A stretch of DNA of 64,000 nt, from the NCBI RefSeq assembly GCF_023336735.1, contig NZ_JAMBAQ010000001.1, positions 186,001-250,000 on the forward strand, given 5' to 3'. Position 1 is the stretch's first letter; the number at the start of each line of letters is the position of its first letter. Source of the stretch: Moraxella oculi. GTDB taxonomy: Bacteria; Pseudomonadota; Gammaproteobacteria; Pseudomonadales; Moraxellaceae. The position numbers were made by a program, and so were the translations under genes. Below the pieces are notes generated by a model. It had not been told where the DNA came from and did not search any database. It saw only the letters and a program-made list of their open reading frames with translations. Below are positions 28,184-37,046 of this stretch, piece by piece.

Positions 28184-28942
28184 ATGAACCAATCTGCCCT
28201 CCATCAGTTTTCTGATGGCATCAAGATGAAGATGAATCCATTGGCATTAGGTATTGTGATTGTGCTGGTCATTTTCACTCATGCAACCCTCTTTTTTGCC
28301 ATGTCAACTTTGACGATAAGACGAACGGCACCAGTCATACACAACAATACCGCCTTACAGATACAATTCATTCATCAAGACAGTCCACAGCACACGGCAA
28401 GTACTCATGCCAGCAAAATAAAAAATACCCAAACCGTCAAGCACTCTAACATGAACAAACACCCCCAGACTTGGCAACCCATGAACACCAATCATTTGAC
28501 CAACAGCCACTCTGTGATGAATGAAAAAACGACAGATCAAGTTGTCCTAGATGAAGATGAAGCAGCATCACACAATCAAGCAGATGAATACAATGCTTTG
28601 GTAAACACACCTCAAAACACACTTCACCACACCGACACTCTCAATGACACTATCAATAAAGCCCAACAAAAAACACAGCCCAATGCCGCACTCATACATG
28701 CCGCCCAATCTGCCACTGCTCGAATCATTTCGGCATGGGAGCATGTTGGCGACATGAACGACCAAAGGTTGATGGTCAGTATTTACATTGATGACTTAGG
28801 CAATGTGATTGACATACACATCGGTAAGGGCGAGCAAGCACTTGCTCAAACTGCCATATCCGCAATCCACAACAGTGCTCCTTTTAAGGAATTGGCAGGC
28901 ATGACAGACAAACTGACCATTGAATTTCAGACCGCGCCATGA
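28184..28942 (+). CDS. TonB/TolA-family C-terminal-domain protein
   Basis: A 252-aa bitopic protein. An N-terminal helix (LALGIVIVLVIFTHATLFFAM, about residues 18-40) is followed by a hydrophilic His/Thr/Asn/Gln-rich linker. The C-terminal domain (about 165-252: SARIISAWEHVGDM, YIDDLGNVIDIHIGKG, ISAIHNSAPF) has the TolA/TonB C-terminal pattern. Such proteins span the periplasm and contact outer-membrane partners. No exbB/exbD or tolQ/tolR lies nearby, so its energy source cannot be told from context. An in-frame TTG at 28172 is possible, but the ATG at 28184 is preferred. Confidence 0.65.
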   Translation: MNQSALHQFSDGIKMKMNPLALGIVIVLVIFTHATLFFAMSTLTIRRTAPVIHNNTALQIQFIHQDSPQHTASTHASKIKNTQTVKHSNMNKHPQTWQPMNTNHLTNSHSVMNEKTTDQVVLDEDEAASHNQADEYNALVNTPQNTLHHTDTLNDTINKAQQKTQPNAALIHAAQSATARIISAWEHVGDMNDQRLMVSIYIDDLGNVIDIHIGKGEQALAQTAISAIHNSAPFKELAGMTDKLTIEFQTAP

Positions 28943-29079
28943 CTGGCGACCAAATTTGATCTCATTAACTTTTCAACCCACCTTAAAGCAAACACCACAA
29001 TGGGACGACACGCATGCTGATTAAATCCATTAAAGACCCAGCATGGTCATCACAATGATTGATAATACGGCAGAATAAA

Positions 29080-29349
29080 ATGATGAATACTCTGACAAAG
29101 AAAATGACTTATTGCATTTTAATGGCGGCTGGTATGACAGGCTGCCAACACATTCAGGTAACTAAAAGCCCCATTCCAATCACGCTAACACCCAATGCCA
29201 CTCAACAAGCAACCCTAGCAGACGCAGCAGGCGTACGCACACAGCAACCCATCGTTCTACAACCAACCAATCAACCCATCAAAAACAAATCCGATGCCAA
29301 AAAATCACCCCAAATGACGGAGTTTTATTTACTTGAAAGTTGGTTTTAA
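29080..29349 (+). CDS. Small putative lipoprotein
   Basis: An 89-aa product with a lipoprotein signal (MNTLTKKMTYCILMAAGMTGC, lipobox MTGC at about residue 22) and a short Pro/Thr/Gln-rich mature part (PIVLQPTNQP). No domain is recognised. It follows the TonB/TolA-like gene in the same direction with a 137 bp gap. ATG codons at 29080 and 29083 are both possible starts. The convergent pgeF gene begins 44 bases after its stop. Confidence 0.55.
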   Translation: MMNTLTKKMTYCILMAAGMTGCQHIQVTKSPIPITLTPNATQQATLADAAGVRTQQPIVLQPTNQPIKNKSDAKKSPQMTEFYLLESWF

Positions 29350-29393
29350 TGACCACTTTGGCGATATGAATCAACCAATCAACACCAATGATT

Positions 29394-30221
29394 TCACGCC
29401 AATTTTACCACGACCATTGCCATTCGACCCGTCGCACTTTTTTTGGCATGCGTTTGAGCACGATATGAGTAATATTGTGCATCTTGGTAAGTGCATGGCA
29501 TGACATCATTGAATACAGTCAGACCAAGTTTTTCAAGCTCCAATTTGGTTAATTGTGTCAAATCAATCGAGCATTTGCCTTCAGATGAGCCGTTTTTGAT
29601 GATGCTGGCATACAGCTTGTGATCATTTAATAATGTTAATTGAGAGTCATGGATCTGTGCGATGATGCTGTCTGCCAACTCATGCGTGATTTCATAACAG
29701 TTTTGGCTGATGTGTGCGCCAATAACCGCAAAAAATTGGGTATCGGCATGTGTTTGTCTCAATCGACTGACCGTCTTAGCAATAACACCTTGAACCAATC
29801 CTTGCCAGCCTGCATGAATACAAGCAATGGGTGCTTGTTTGTCATGACTGATAATGGCGACTGGCACACAGTCTGCGGTCATGATGGCAAGTGCCCTACC
29901 TGCCTGATGCGTCATGAGTGCATCAGCACTTGGTGCCATCAGACTGACTTGATCACCAACATTGACCAAAGCATCGCCATGCACCTGATTAAGCCAATTA
30001 ATGGCATACACATCGCCAAACCGATTGAGATAATCAAGCAGTGCTGCTCGGCGAACCAACACATCACTTGGCTCATCTGCCACATGCAAACCCACATTAA
30101 ACTCACCGTAAAGATCACCATCAGCAAATTTACCAAACACGCCAGCTGTCGTCTGCATCACTAAGGCAGTTGGCGTTTGGTATAAAATGCGTGCTTGTTG
30201 CAAAGCATTACTCATCATCAT
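29394..30221 (-). CDS. pgeF: Peptidoglycan editing factor PgeF / multicopper-like purine nucleoside phosphorylase (YfiH)
   Basis: A 275-aa YfiH/laccase-domain protein. The metal-site motifs are visible: NQVHGDALVN (His), MTADCVPVAI (Cys) and ACIHAGWQGLVQG (His). Family members act as purine nucleoside phosphorylases/adenosine deaminases, and E. coli PgeF prevents misincorporation into peptidoglycan precursors. It lies 10 bases downstream of rluD on the same strand, the conserved rluD-pgeF pair of gammaproteobacteria, and is certainly co-transcribed. Confidence 0.94.
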   Translation of the reverse strand: MMMSNALQQARILYQTPTALVMQTTAGVFGKFADGDLYGEFNVGLHVADEPSDVLVRRAALLDYLNRFGDVYAINWLNQVHGDALVNVGDQVSLMAPSADALMTHQAGRALAIMTADCVPVAIISHDKQAPIACIHAGWQGLVQGVIAKTVSRLRQTHADTQFFAVIGAHISQNCYEITHELADSIIAQIHDSQLTLLNDHKLYASIIKNGSSEGKCSIDLTQLTKLELEKLGLTVFNDVMPCTYQDAQYYSYRAQTHAKKSATGRMAMVVVKLA

Positions 30222-30231
30222 CTCACTTTTA

Positions 30232-31239
30232 TTATTGCTGCAAGACCGTCATCAACTCTTGCATGTCATCTGGCATTGGTGCAATAAACTGGCGAGCATC
30301 GCCTGTTTTTGGGTGGATAAAGCCAAGTTGATAGGCGTGCAATGCTTGGCGTGGAAAATACTGTACCGCACGGCGACATTTTTCAGAAAGTCCAGACTTA
30401 ACCGCATTGCCGTACACAGGATCTCCCACGAGTGCAAAACCCAAATGCGACAAATGCACACGGATTTGATGCGTACGCCCCGTCTCCAATCGCACATCTA
30501 ATAAACTGTATCGTTCACCCAGCCCTTGCGCCTTTAAGATGTGAGTAACCGCCATACGCCCCCCATCACGCACCGCCATTTTGGTGCGTTGGGTAGGATG
30601 ACGAGCGATTGGAAGATCGATTAAAGCATGGCGTAATATGTCGCTTGGAACACCCTGACAGATACATTGATAATGACGATAGACACTTTTGTCTTTTAAT
30701 TGCTCTGTCAAATGAAGCTGTGCCGACTTGGTGCGTGCGACGATGAGCAATCCTGTAGTATCTTTATCAATACGATGCACCAATCCTGCTCTTGGCAGGT
30801 GCGCATTATCAGGATAATGATATAGCAGGGCATTAACCAGCGTGCCTGTTCGGTTGCCCGCTCCTGGATGCACGACCATACCAGCAGGCTTATTGATGAC
30901 GATGACCTCATCATCTTCATAAACAACATCAATGGCAATATCCTCTGGCAAATCCTCTGAGTGATTGTCCAAATTAGCCATCAGCTGGACCAAATCGCCA
31001 GATCTGACTCGATATTTAGGCTTCTGTAAGACTTCATTGACCAGTAACTGCCCATCATCAATGTATGCTTGCAACTGCACACGAGAAAAACCATCAAAAA
31101 CCATGGCTGATAACTTATCCAAACGCACGCCTGCATCATCATCACCGACAACATGGGTCAGCGACACGCTTCGAGTCTGAGGCGGCAATTCAAAATCAAA
31201 CTCACCCTCATTTTGATAAGACACATCTGTTTTAGTCAT
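30232..31239 (-). CDS. rluD: Ribosomal large subunit pseudouridine synthase D
   Basis: A 335-aa RsuA/RluA-family enzyme that makes pseudouridines in helix 69 of 23S rRNA. An N-terminal S4 domain (VRLDKLSAMVFDGFSR, about residues 35-95) precedes the catalytic domain with Asp in HRIDKDTTGLLIVAR. The C-terminal GRTHQIRVHLSHLG motif is intact. E. coli RluD has 326 aa. The ATG at 31239 is chosen; the longest frame begins with TTG at 31260. It is divergent from bamD, as in many gammaproteobacteria. Confidence 0.95.
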   Translation of the reverse strand: MTKTDVSYQNEGEFDFELPPQTRSVSLTHVVGDDDAGVRLDKLSAMVFDGFSRVQLQAYIDDGQLLVNEVLQKPKYRVRSGDLVQLMANLDNHSEDLPEDIAIDVVYEDDEVIVINKPAGMVVHPGAGNRTGTLVNALLYHYPDNAHLPRAGLVHRIDKDTTGLLIVARTKSAQLHLTEQLKDKSVYRHYQCICQGVPSDILRHALIDLPIARHPTQRTKMAVRDGGRMAVTHILKAQGLGERYSLLDVRLETGRTHQIRVHLSHLGFALVGDPVYGNAVKSGLSEKCRRAVQYFPRQALHAYQLGFIHPKTGDARQFIAPMPDDMQELMTVLQQ

Positions 31240-31378
31240 CAATATCATCTTAAAAGCCAAAAAAAAAAACGATTAACACTTTAACACATTTGGGCTTTTT
31301 TTTCTTATAATTTTCCCATAAAAAAATGCACGAAAATTCGCAGAAACCGACAATTGTTGGTTTTTTTTACAAAATTTG

Positions 31379-31387
31379 TGGTAAACT
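31379..31387 (+). promoter_or_regulatory. Extended -10 promoter of bamD
   Basis: TGG-TAAACT, 36 bases before the bamD start. TTGGTT at 31357-31362 would be a distant (19 bp) -35. Confidence 0.45.
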
Positions 31388-31422
31388 AGCCGTTATTTCA
31401 CAGTGATACTCACGGAGCTTTC

Positions 31423-32415
31423 ATGAAGTCATTACAACTAAAACTGATCGTAGCCGTCATCGCCAGTACGATGACGGTAACAGGCTGCACCACCTTAAAG
31501 GAAGCTGTTGGTAAAAAAAAGGAAGTCATCGCCACCGCTGAAAAATCAGATGTTCAGTATTATGAAGATGCCCAAAATGCTCTTGATAAAGGACGCAATC
31601 GTGATGCCATCACCGCATTGACAAATATCCGCACCTTTTACCCAACTGGTCGCTACGCTGAACAAGCTTTATTGGATTTGATGTATGCACAGTACCAAGC
31701 AAAAGACTTTGAAGCAGTCGCTCAAAGTACCGCTGAATTCATTCGTTCTTATCCCACAAGTCGTCATATTGATTATGCACTTTATGTGCAGGGGGTGACG
31801 CACATGGGTGGTTCGCCAAAAGCACCACGCTTATTTCACATGGACCAGTCCCAGCGTGATATTTCTTGGCTGTACTTGGCTTTTAATGATTTTCAGGCAT
31901 TGATCAATCATTTCCCAAACAGTCAATACGCCCCCGATGCTGCTCAGCGTATGATCGCCATTTATAATGATTTTGCTGAGCATGAGCTGGTTGCTGCACG
32001 CTGGTATTTGAAGCGTCATGCTTATCTTGCTGCTGCCAATCGTGCCAAGTGGGTATTTCAATACTATCCACAATCCCAAAGCACTCCAGAAGCCATCGCC
32101 ATTTTAGCATACAGCCATGAAAAGCTTGGGCTTACCAGCACCGCCAATCAGTACAAAACCCTACTGCAAATCAACCATCCACAATATCTCACAGATAACA
32201 ATGAGGTACGCTTGCCAAATCAGGGTGCGTCATCATGGGGTAAAAAAACGCTTTCAATGGTTAGCTTTGGCAAACTGGGTCGCAGTAAAGATGGTTTTAA
32301 AACCGCTACTGGCACATTTACAGGTGCCACACGCACCCAAGTCATTCGTCAAGCAGCAGACTTAACCTTACTCAATCAAACCCAATCAAGACAAGTTGAT
32401 GAGACGATGCACTGA
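31423..32415 (+). CDS. bamD: Outer membrane protein assembly factor BamD
   Basis: A 330-aa outer-membrane lipoprotein of the BAM complex, which inserts beta-barrel proteins. The signal peptide ends in lipobox VTGC (Cys22). TPR-like helices (YYEDAQNALDKGRNRDAITAL, SRHIDYALYVQGVTHM) occupy about residues 40-260. E. coli BamD has 245 aa, so this one has about 80 extra C-terminal residues (a basic, Gly/Thr-rich tail from about 265). GGAG precedes the ATG. It ends at a strong terminator. Confidence 0.93.
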   Translation: MKSLQLKLIVAVIASTMTVTGCTTLKEAVGKKKEVIATAEKSDVQYYEDAQNALDKGRNRDAITALTNIRTFYPTGRYAEQALLDLMYAQYQAKDFEAVAQSTAEFIRSYPTSRHIDYALYVQGVTHMGGSPKAPRLFHMDQSQRDISWLYLAFNDFQALINHFPNSQYAPDAAQRMIAIYNDFAEHELVAARWYLKRHAYLAAANRAKWVFQYYPQSQSTPEAIAILAYSHEKLGLTSTANQYKTLLQINHPQYLTDNNEVRLPNQGASSWGKKTLSMVSFGKLGRSKDGFKTATGTFTGATRTQVIRQAADLTLLNQTQSRQVDETMH

Positions 32416-32448
32416 TTTCATACGCTTTTATCATTTTAAAACATCCGC

Positions 32449-32492
32449 ATCAATCCCATAAAGCGTATTTATGGGATTGATTGTCTTTTTTA
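32449..32492 (+). terminator. Rho-independent terminator of bamD
   Basis: A 14-bp stem ATCAATCCCATAAA / TTTATGGGATTGAT with a 5-base loop, followed by TGTCTTTTTTA. Confidence 0.88.
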
Positions 32493-32505
32493 GGTAAAAC
32501 AAGAC

Positions 32506-34551
32506 ATGCGAGTTCCCGAATCCATCATTGAACAACTCAATAGCCAAGCCGATTTGGTGGGCATGATTCGCCGCCACACGACCCTAAAACCTGCTGGACG
32601 AGAGTTCAAGGGTTGCTGCCCTTTTCATGGAGAAAAAACACCTTCTTTTTATGTCAACCCCCAAACCAATCTGTATTACTGCTTTGGTTGCGGTGCAAAG
32701 GGCAACCCCATCACTTTCTTAAAAGAATTTGAACGCATGAGTTTTGGCGAAGCACTGACCGCCCTGTCAGACCAAACTGGCATTGACCTGCCCAAAGATG
32801 ATGACTTTGCAAAATCCATCAAATACAAAAAAAACCAGCAAACAAAAACATCTTTCACCTCTCAACAGCACAGCAACTCGCAACCAATCCAAGATGTAGC
32901 CCTTAGCGCTCACACCCAAAGCACGCCAGTCACTACAACTGATGATTTTAGAGATTTTGAACACGCCCATCATGGCGAGCAGGTGAGTGATGGCGAGCAT
33001 CACACACTCAACCAAGAGGGTAATCTGTATGCTTTATTAAAAGAAATTTGCCAATACTATCAAAATCAATTGCACCAGCACCCTTTGGCAATGGCATACT
33101 TGACTTCACGAGGTCTAACCCCACGCACCATTGCCACTTTTGAACTAGGATACGCACCTTCAAGCTGGCAACATCTACAAGAGTCTTTTCCCAATGACAT
33201 TGAAGGTCTAAAAATTCTAGGGTTAATACGAACTTCACAAAAAGGTCGGGAATTCAACTTATTAAGAGAACGAGTTATATTTCCCATTAAAGACAAACAG
33301 GGTCGTGTTGTTGGATTTGCTGGACGCAGCTTGGGAGACGAATTGCCAAAATACATCAACTCATCAGAATCGCCTGTTTTTCAAAAACAATTCATTCTAT
33401 ATGGCTTGTATGAAGCACGCCAAGCCAAGGCGGATGATTATCTGATGGTTGAAGGTTACATGGATGTCATCGCTCTGCATCAAGCTGGCATTCATGGGGC
33501 GGTTGCACCGATGGGAACGGCAGCAAATGAAAAGCAACTCGCCAACTTATTAAAATACAACGACACCTTGACGCTTTGTTTTGATGGTGATGGTGCAGGT
33601 CAGAGAGCCGCTTGGCGTACTTTGGAGGTTGCCGCCCCAATATTGCACGATGGCAAACAGCTCAAATTCCTCACCCTGCCAGACAATCACGATCCAGACA
33701 CCTACATCAAGGAACACGGCGTGGATGCCATGAACTCTCAAATTCAACACGCTGTCAGTACTTCCGATTATGTTTTTAGAGTGTTGACCAATCGTTATGA
33801 CATTCAATTCCCTGAAAATAAAGCAGCAGCAATGGCAAAGCTTAAAGAGCTGACCGCCAAATTCCCAAAGGGATCAAGTTTTAAATGGTGGCTTAATAAT
33901 GATATTTATCGCAAGTTAAGCAACAAAGACGAAAAAACACACCACACCATTGATAAAGCCAATTACAAATCAAGTAACGGTAACATCTCTTTGTATCTAT
34001 GCTTGTTATACGCTCCTTATCTACTAACCCAAGATCCGCTTAATGACATTTTTATCAAATCTGGCGTGATCGATGTTCATGTTGGCTTTATTGAGCGGTT
34101 AGAAAAGCACGGATTACACTTGCCAGAATTGCCAAGCTGGCAGAATCTTGGTGATGACGCACTCGCTAATTTGGTCAATACCATACTAAAACTGCATCAG
34201 ATGGCCAGTGATGGTTTAATCACGCCACTAGAAGAAACCACTGACTTACAAAAAATCAATGAGCAAGCACACTTCATCATGGCAAGCTTGCCAAACGACG
34301 CACTTCAAAAGACATTAGCAAAATATTGGCGAGACTTTATCGGGCAAATGACTGATCAAAAAATCAATAATGTTAGTTTATTTTTTCATGAATTACTCAG
34401 TCATAAGCTGGCTGATATCTTTAAAAAGCAACATGAGCAAAGTAAGAATATTCTACTGTCAGAGATTCATAAACGCCGCCTAATCGCTTTGCAACAATGG
34501 GACAAAACCCAAAAAATCAAGCTGGCAGAAACATTTGAGAGGTACAGATGA
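32506..34551 (+). CDS. dnaG: DNA primase
   Basis: A 681-aa DnaG that makes RNA primers for replication. The N-terminal CHC2 zinc finger (CCPFHGEKTPSF...YYCFGCGAKG) is at about residues 38-66. A non-conserved insert follows at about residues 105-165. The RNA-polymerase domain has the TOPRIM motifs MVEGYMDVIAL and CFDGDGAGQRAA. The C-terminal DnaB-interacting helical region is present. E. coli DnaG has 581 aa; the extra length is mainly the Gln/His/Ser-rich insert and the C-terminal part. It is not in an rpsU-dnaG-rpoD operon here. Confidence 0.96.
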   Translation: MRVPESIIEQLNSQADLVGMIRRHTTLKPAGREFKGCCPFHGEKTPSFYVNPQTNLYYCFGCGAKGNPITFLKEFERMSFGEALTALSDQTGIDLPKDDDFAKSIKYKKNQQTKTSFTSQQHSNSQPIQDVALSAHTQSTPVTTTDDFRDFEHAHHGEQVSDGEHHTLNQEGNLYALLKEICQYYQNQLHQHPLAMAYLTSRGLTPRTIATFELGYAPSSWQHLQESFPNDIEGLKILGLIRTSQKGREFNLLRERVIFPIKDKQGRVVGFAGRSLGDELPKYINSSESPVFQKQFILYGLYEARQAKADDYLMVEGYMDVIALHQAGIHGAVAPMGTAANEKQLANLLKYNDTLTLCFDGDGAGQRAAWRTLEVAAPILHDGKQLKFLTLPDNHDPDTYIKEHGVDAMNSQIQHAVSTSDYVFRVLTNRYDIQFPENKAAAMAKLKELTAKFPKGSSFKWWLNNDIYRKLSNKDEKTHHTIDKANYKSSNGNISLYLCLLYAPYLLTQDPLNDIFIKSGVIDVHVGFIERLEKHGLHLPELPSWQNLGDDALANLVNTILKLHQMASDGLITPLEETTDLQKINEQAHFIMASLPNDALQKTLAKYWRDFIGQMTDQKINNVSLFFHELLSHKLADIFKKQHEQSKNILLSEIHKRRLIALQQWDKTQKIKLAETFERYR

Positions 34552-34558
34552 CGACTCA

Positions 34559-35224
34559 TCAAACAAACAATTCACCACCTTTTAATACGGATTTTTGATA
34601 CGCTTGGCGACTCTCACAATCAGTCATCCAGCGTCTGATATTAGAGCAGTCATTAAGACCATCATTTTGTAATGCCTTAGTAACAAAATAAGTCTGAATA
34701 TCAGCACCTGTAAAGTGACCAGCCAGCCATTCCCTATTTTTTAGGTGATCATCCAACACACAGCAACTTTGACGAATGGCATCCTTGATTAATAAAGACT
34801 CAACTTTATTCTTAATGGCCCTAACAACAGGTCGCACCATCAATGGTGATTTAGTGGCAATCTGACTCATCACTAATCGCATGACCTGTGGCGGCATCAT
34901 GGAACTTTCTGAAAAATGCAACCAGAACACATAGTCATCCCAATGCTCTTCGTCAGCAGAGAATTGACCTTGCTCATCATAATATTTTAGCAAATATTCA
35001 ATGATATAACCTGATTCAACAAGCGTCTTGCCACGCGTCCCATCGACCAAAATCGGTGCTTTTCCCATCGGATGAATCTGTGTCATCTCTTTGGGTGCAA
35101 GAAAATTAGCATTACGCGTGTGCGATACCATCTCATAAGGCGTACCATAGCTGGCATGCAACTCTTCTAATAGCCATAAGATACGAAATGAACGAGAATG
35201 ATTCAAATGATGTAAGGTAAGCAT
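34559..35224 (-). CDS. Glutathione S-transferase family protein
   Basis: A 221-aa cytosolic GST. The N-terminal thioredoxin fold begins LTLHHLNHSRSFRILWLLEE with the typical cis-Pro region MGKAPILVDG and the ESGYIIEYL glutathione-binding segment. An all-helical C-terminal domain follows. AGGAA precedes the ATG. Its stop lies 7 bases from the stop of convergent dnaG. A terminator separates it from the upstream flavin reductase gene, so it is probably not part of the mes operon. The substrate is unknown. Confidence 0.88.
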   Translation of the reverse strand: MLTLHHLNHSRSFRILWLLEELHASYGTPYEMVSHTRNANFLAPKEMTQIHPMGKAPILVDGTRGKTLVESGYIIEYLLKYYDEQGQFSADEEHWDDYVFWLHFSESSMMPPQVMRLVMSQIATKSPLMVRPVVRAIKNKVESLLIKDAIRQSCCVLDDHLKNREWLAGHFTGADIQTYFVTKALQNDGLNDCSNIRRWMTDCESRQAYQKSVLKGGELFV

Positions 35225-35298
35225 GTCAGTTCCTCATGATCTTTTGAATCATTGTACCATAAAATCATCACTGAATGATTGTTTCATCAAGTTCATGC

Positions 35299-35331
35299 AA
35301 AAAACACCCTAAGACTGACTCAGGGTGTTTT
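35299..35331 (-). terminator. Terminator closing the mesX-mesD-flavin reductase operon
   Basis: On the minus strand AAAACACCCT pairs with AGGGTGTTTT around an 11-base loop and the stem runs into T's. It lies about 20 bases after the flavin reductase stop. Confidence 0.82.
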
Positions 35332-35348
35332 GGCAAAAAATGATGGCA

Positions 35349-35840
35349 TCAGATGATTGCCGTATCGCCACTCGTTCGATGATAGCTGCGATTAAAATAA
35401 GTCAGAGCATCATCATCATTGCGTTTGATATCAACAATTTCACAAATCAGTACGCCATGCGTACCCACTTCCTTAACCTCCTTGATGTGGCAATCAAAGC
35501 CAATCAAAGCATCAGTAAGCAGCGGAGCTCCTGTTGTCAGCACCCCCCATGATCCATGGGTAAAACGCTCATCTGAATTTAATCGTGATGCGAAGATATT
35601 TGACAGATTGGATTGCTTAGCGGTCAATGTATTGACCATCAACACGCCATTTTTTCTAAAATTGTCATAAAATCCAATCTTAGTATTCATACAAACCAGC
35701 AAAGTCGGTGGCGAATCCGTCACACTGCAAACTGCCGATGCCGTAAAGCCATGCCTACCTGCCACGCCATCTGTCGTTACCACATGTACCGCAGTGGTCA
35801 GCTTTGCCATGGCATCTTTAAAATCTGTCACATCTACCAT
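35349..35840 (-). CDS. Flavin reductase (HpaC-like, FMN-binding), probable third component of the MesD system
   Basis: A 163-aa split-barrel flavin reductase-like protein. The family pattern FKDAMAKLTTAVHVVTTDG at the N-terminus, GFTASAVCSVTDSPPTLLVC and a C-terminal His/Arg segment (YFNRSYHRT) are visible. Such proteins use NAD(P)H to make reduced FMN/FAD for partner oxygenases. It starts 83 bases after mesD on the same strand, with no terminator between them, and a terminator follows it. Because MesD activity is known to need oxygen and MesX, a reductase in the same operon may supply reduced flavin; this is inference. The longer frame start (35879) lacks a good Shine-Dalgarno. Confidence 0.85.
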   Translation of the reverse strand: MVDVTDFKDAMAKLTTAVHVVTTDGVAGRHGFTASAVCSVTDSPPTLLVCMNTKIGFYDNFRKNGVLMVNTLTAKQSNLSNIFASRLNSDERFTHGSWGVLTTGAPLLTDALIGFDCHIKEVKEVGTHGVLICEIVDIKRNDDDALTYFNRSYHRTSGDTAII

Positions 35841-35923
35841 TTTTTCGTCTTTCTTACATTCGTAATTTTTTATCATCAATAGTTAATAATTTCAAACTTT
35901 TTTCAAAAGTTCGTCAGCAGCCA

Positions 35924-36958
35924 TCACTTTCCTGCAAGCTCATTGCGGATGATGTCAGCTCCTTGGCTAAGTGCATTAAGCTTGCCACGAGCAACCACAC
36001 GAGAAAGAGGTGCCATGCCGCAGTTAGTGCTTGGGTAAAGCTTGTCTGCATCAACAAATTGTAACGCCTTACGAAGCGTGTCCGCAACCTGCTCTGGCGT
36101 CTCAATCTCATTCGTTGCCACATCAATCGCACCAACCATCACGGTTTTACCACGAATCAACTCAATCAAATCCATCGGCACACGAGAATTTTGGCATTCT
36201 AACGATACAATGTCAATTTTTGATTTCTGTAACAGCGGCAAGCTTTCTTCATACTGACGCCATTCCGATCCTAATGTCTGTTTCCAGTCCGTATTGGCTT
36301 TAATACCGTAGCCGTAGCAAATATGCACTGCTGTTTTGCAGGTCAAGCCTTCCACAGCCCTTTCTAATGCCGCAACACCCCAATCATTAAGCTCATCAAA
36401 AAACACATTAAATGCCGGTTCGTCAAATTGAACGATATCTACGCCTGCTGCTTGCAGCTCATGAGCTTCATCGTTTAGAATTTTTGCAAATTCCCACGCC
36501 AGTTTTTCTCGGCTTTTATAATGACCATCATACAAAGTATCAATCATTGTCATCGGTCCTGGTAGAGCCCATTTGATGAGTTTGTCCGTGTGTGCACGCA
36601 AGAATTTTGCATCTTCTACAAACACAGATTTGGGGCGAGAGACATCGCCGACCACGCTTGGCACACTGGCATCATAGCGATTGCGAATGCGTACGGTTTC
36701 ACGCTTATTAAAGTCCACCCCGTCTAGATGCTCAATGAATGTTGTTACAAAGTGCTGGCGAGTCTGCTCTCCATCACTCACGATATCCACCCCTGCGGCT
36801 ACTTGCTCAGCCAACGACACCAATAAAGCATCTTGTTTGGCACTAATCAGCTCTTCACCTTCAAATTTCCAAGGCGACCATAGTTTTTCAGGTTCAGCCA
36901 GCCAAGATGGTTTTGGCAGACTGCCAGCGGTAGAAGTTGGGAGTAAGATGTTGCTCAT
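35924..36958 (-). CDS. mesD: Core (folate-independent) methionine synthase MesD
   Basis: A 344-aa protein equal to the catalytic C-terminal half of cobalamin-independent methionine synthase MetE, without the N-terminal folate-binding half. The four zinc ligands can be placed: His212 and Cys214 in AVHICYGYG, Glu254 in VSLECQNS and Cys313 in STNCGMAPL. The MesD family of aerobic bacteria makes methionine from homocysteine without methyl-folate or B12 and needs DUF1852 (MesX) and oxygen; its methyl donor is not established. AGGA precedes the ATG. It lies 88 bases downstream of mesX. Confidence 0.93.
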   Translation of the reverse strand: MSNILLPTSTAGSLPKPSWLAEPEKLWSPWKFEGEELISAKQDALLVSLAEQVAAGVDIVSDGEQTRQHFVTTFIEHLDGVDFNKRETVRIRNRYDASVPSVVGDVSRPKSVFVEDAKFLRAHTDKLIKWALPGPMTMIDTLYDGHYKSREKLAWEFAKILNDEAHELQAAGVDIVQFDEPAFNVFFDELNDWGVAALERAVEGLTCKTAVHICYGYGIKANTDWKQTLGSEWRQYEESLPLLQKSKIDIVSLECQNSRVPMDLIELIRGKTVMVGAIDVATNEIETPEQVADTLRKALQFVDADKLYPSTNCGMAPLSRVVARGKLNALSQGADIIRNELAGK

Positions 36959-37046
36959 TGTTTTTTCCTAAAAATTAAGTTTTACCATGATACCAAAAAA
37001 CTCAAATCAGCCGATTGCCATATCAGCTGATTTGCAATACGATGAG

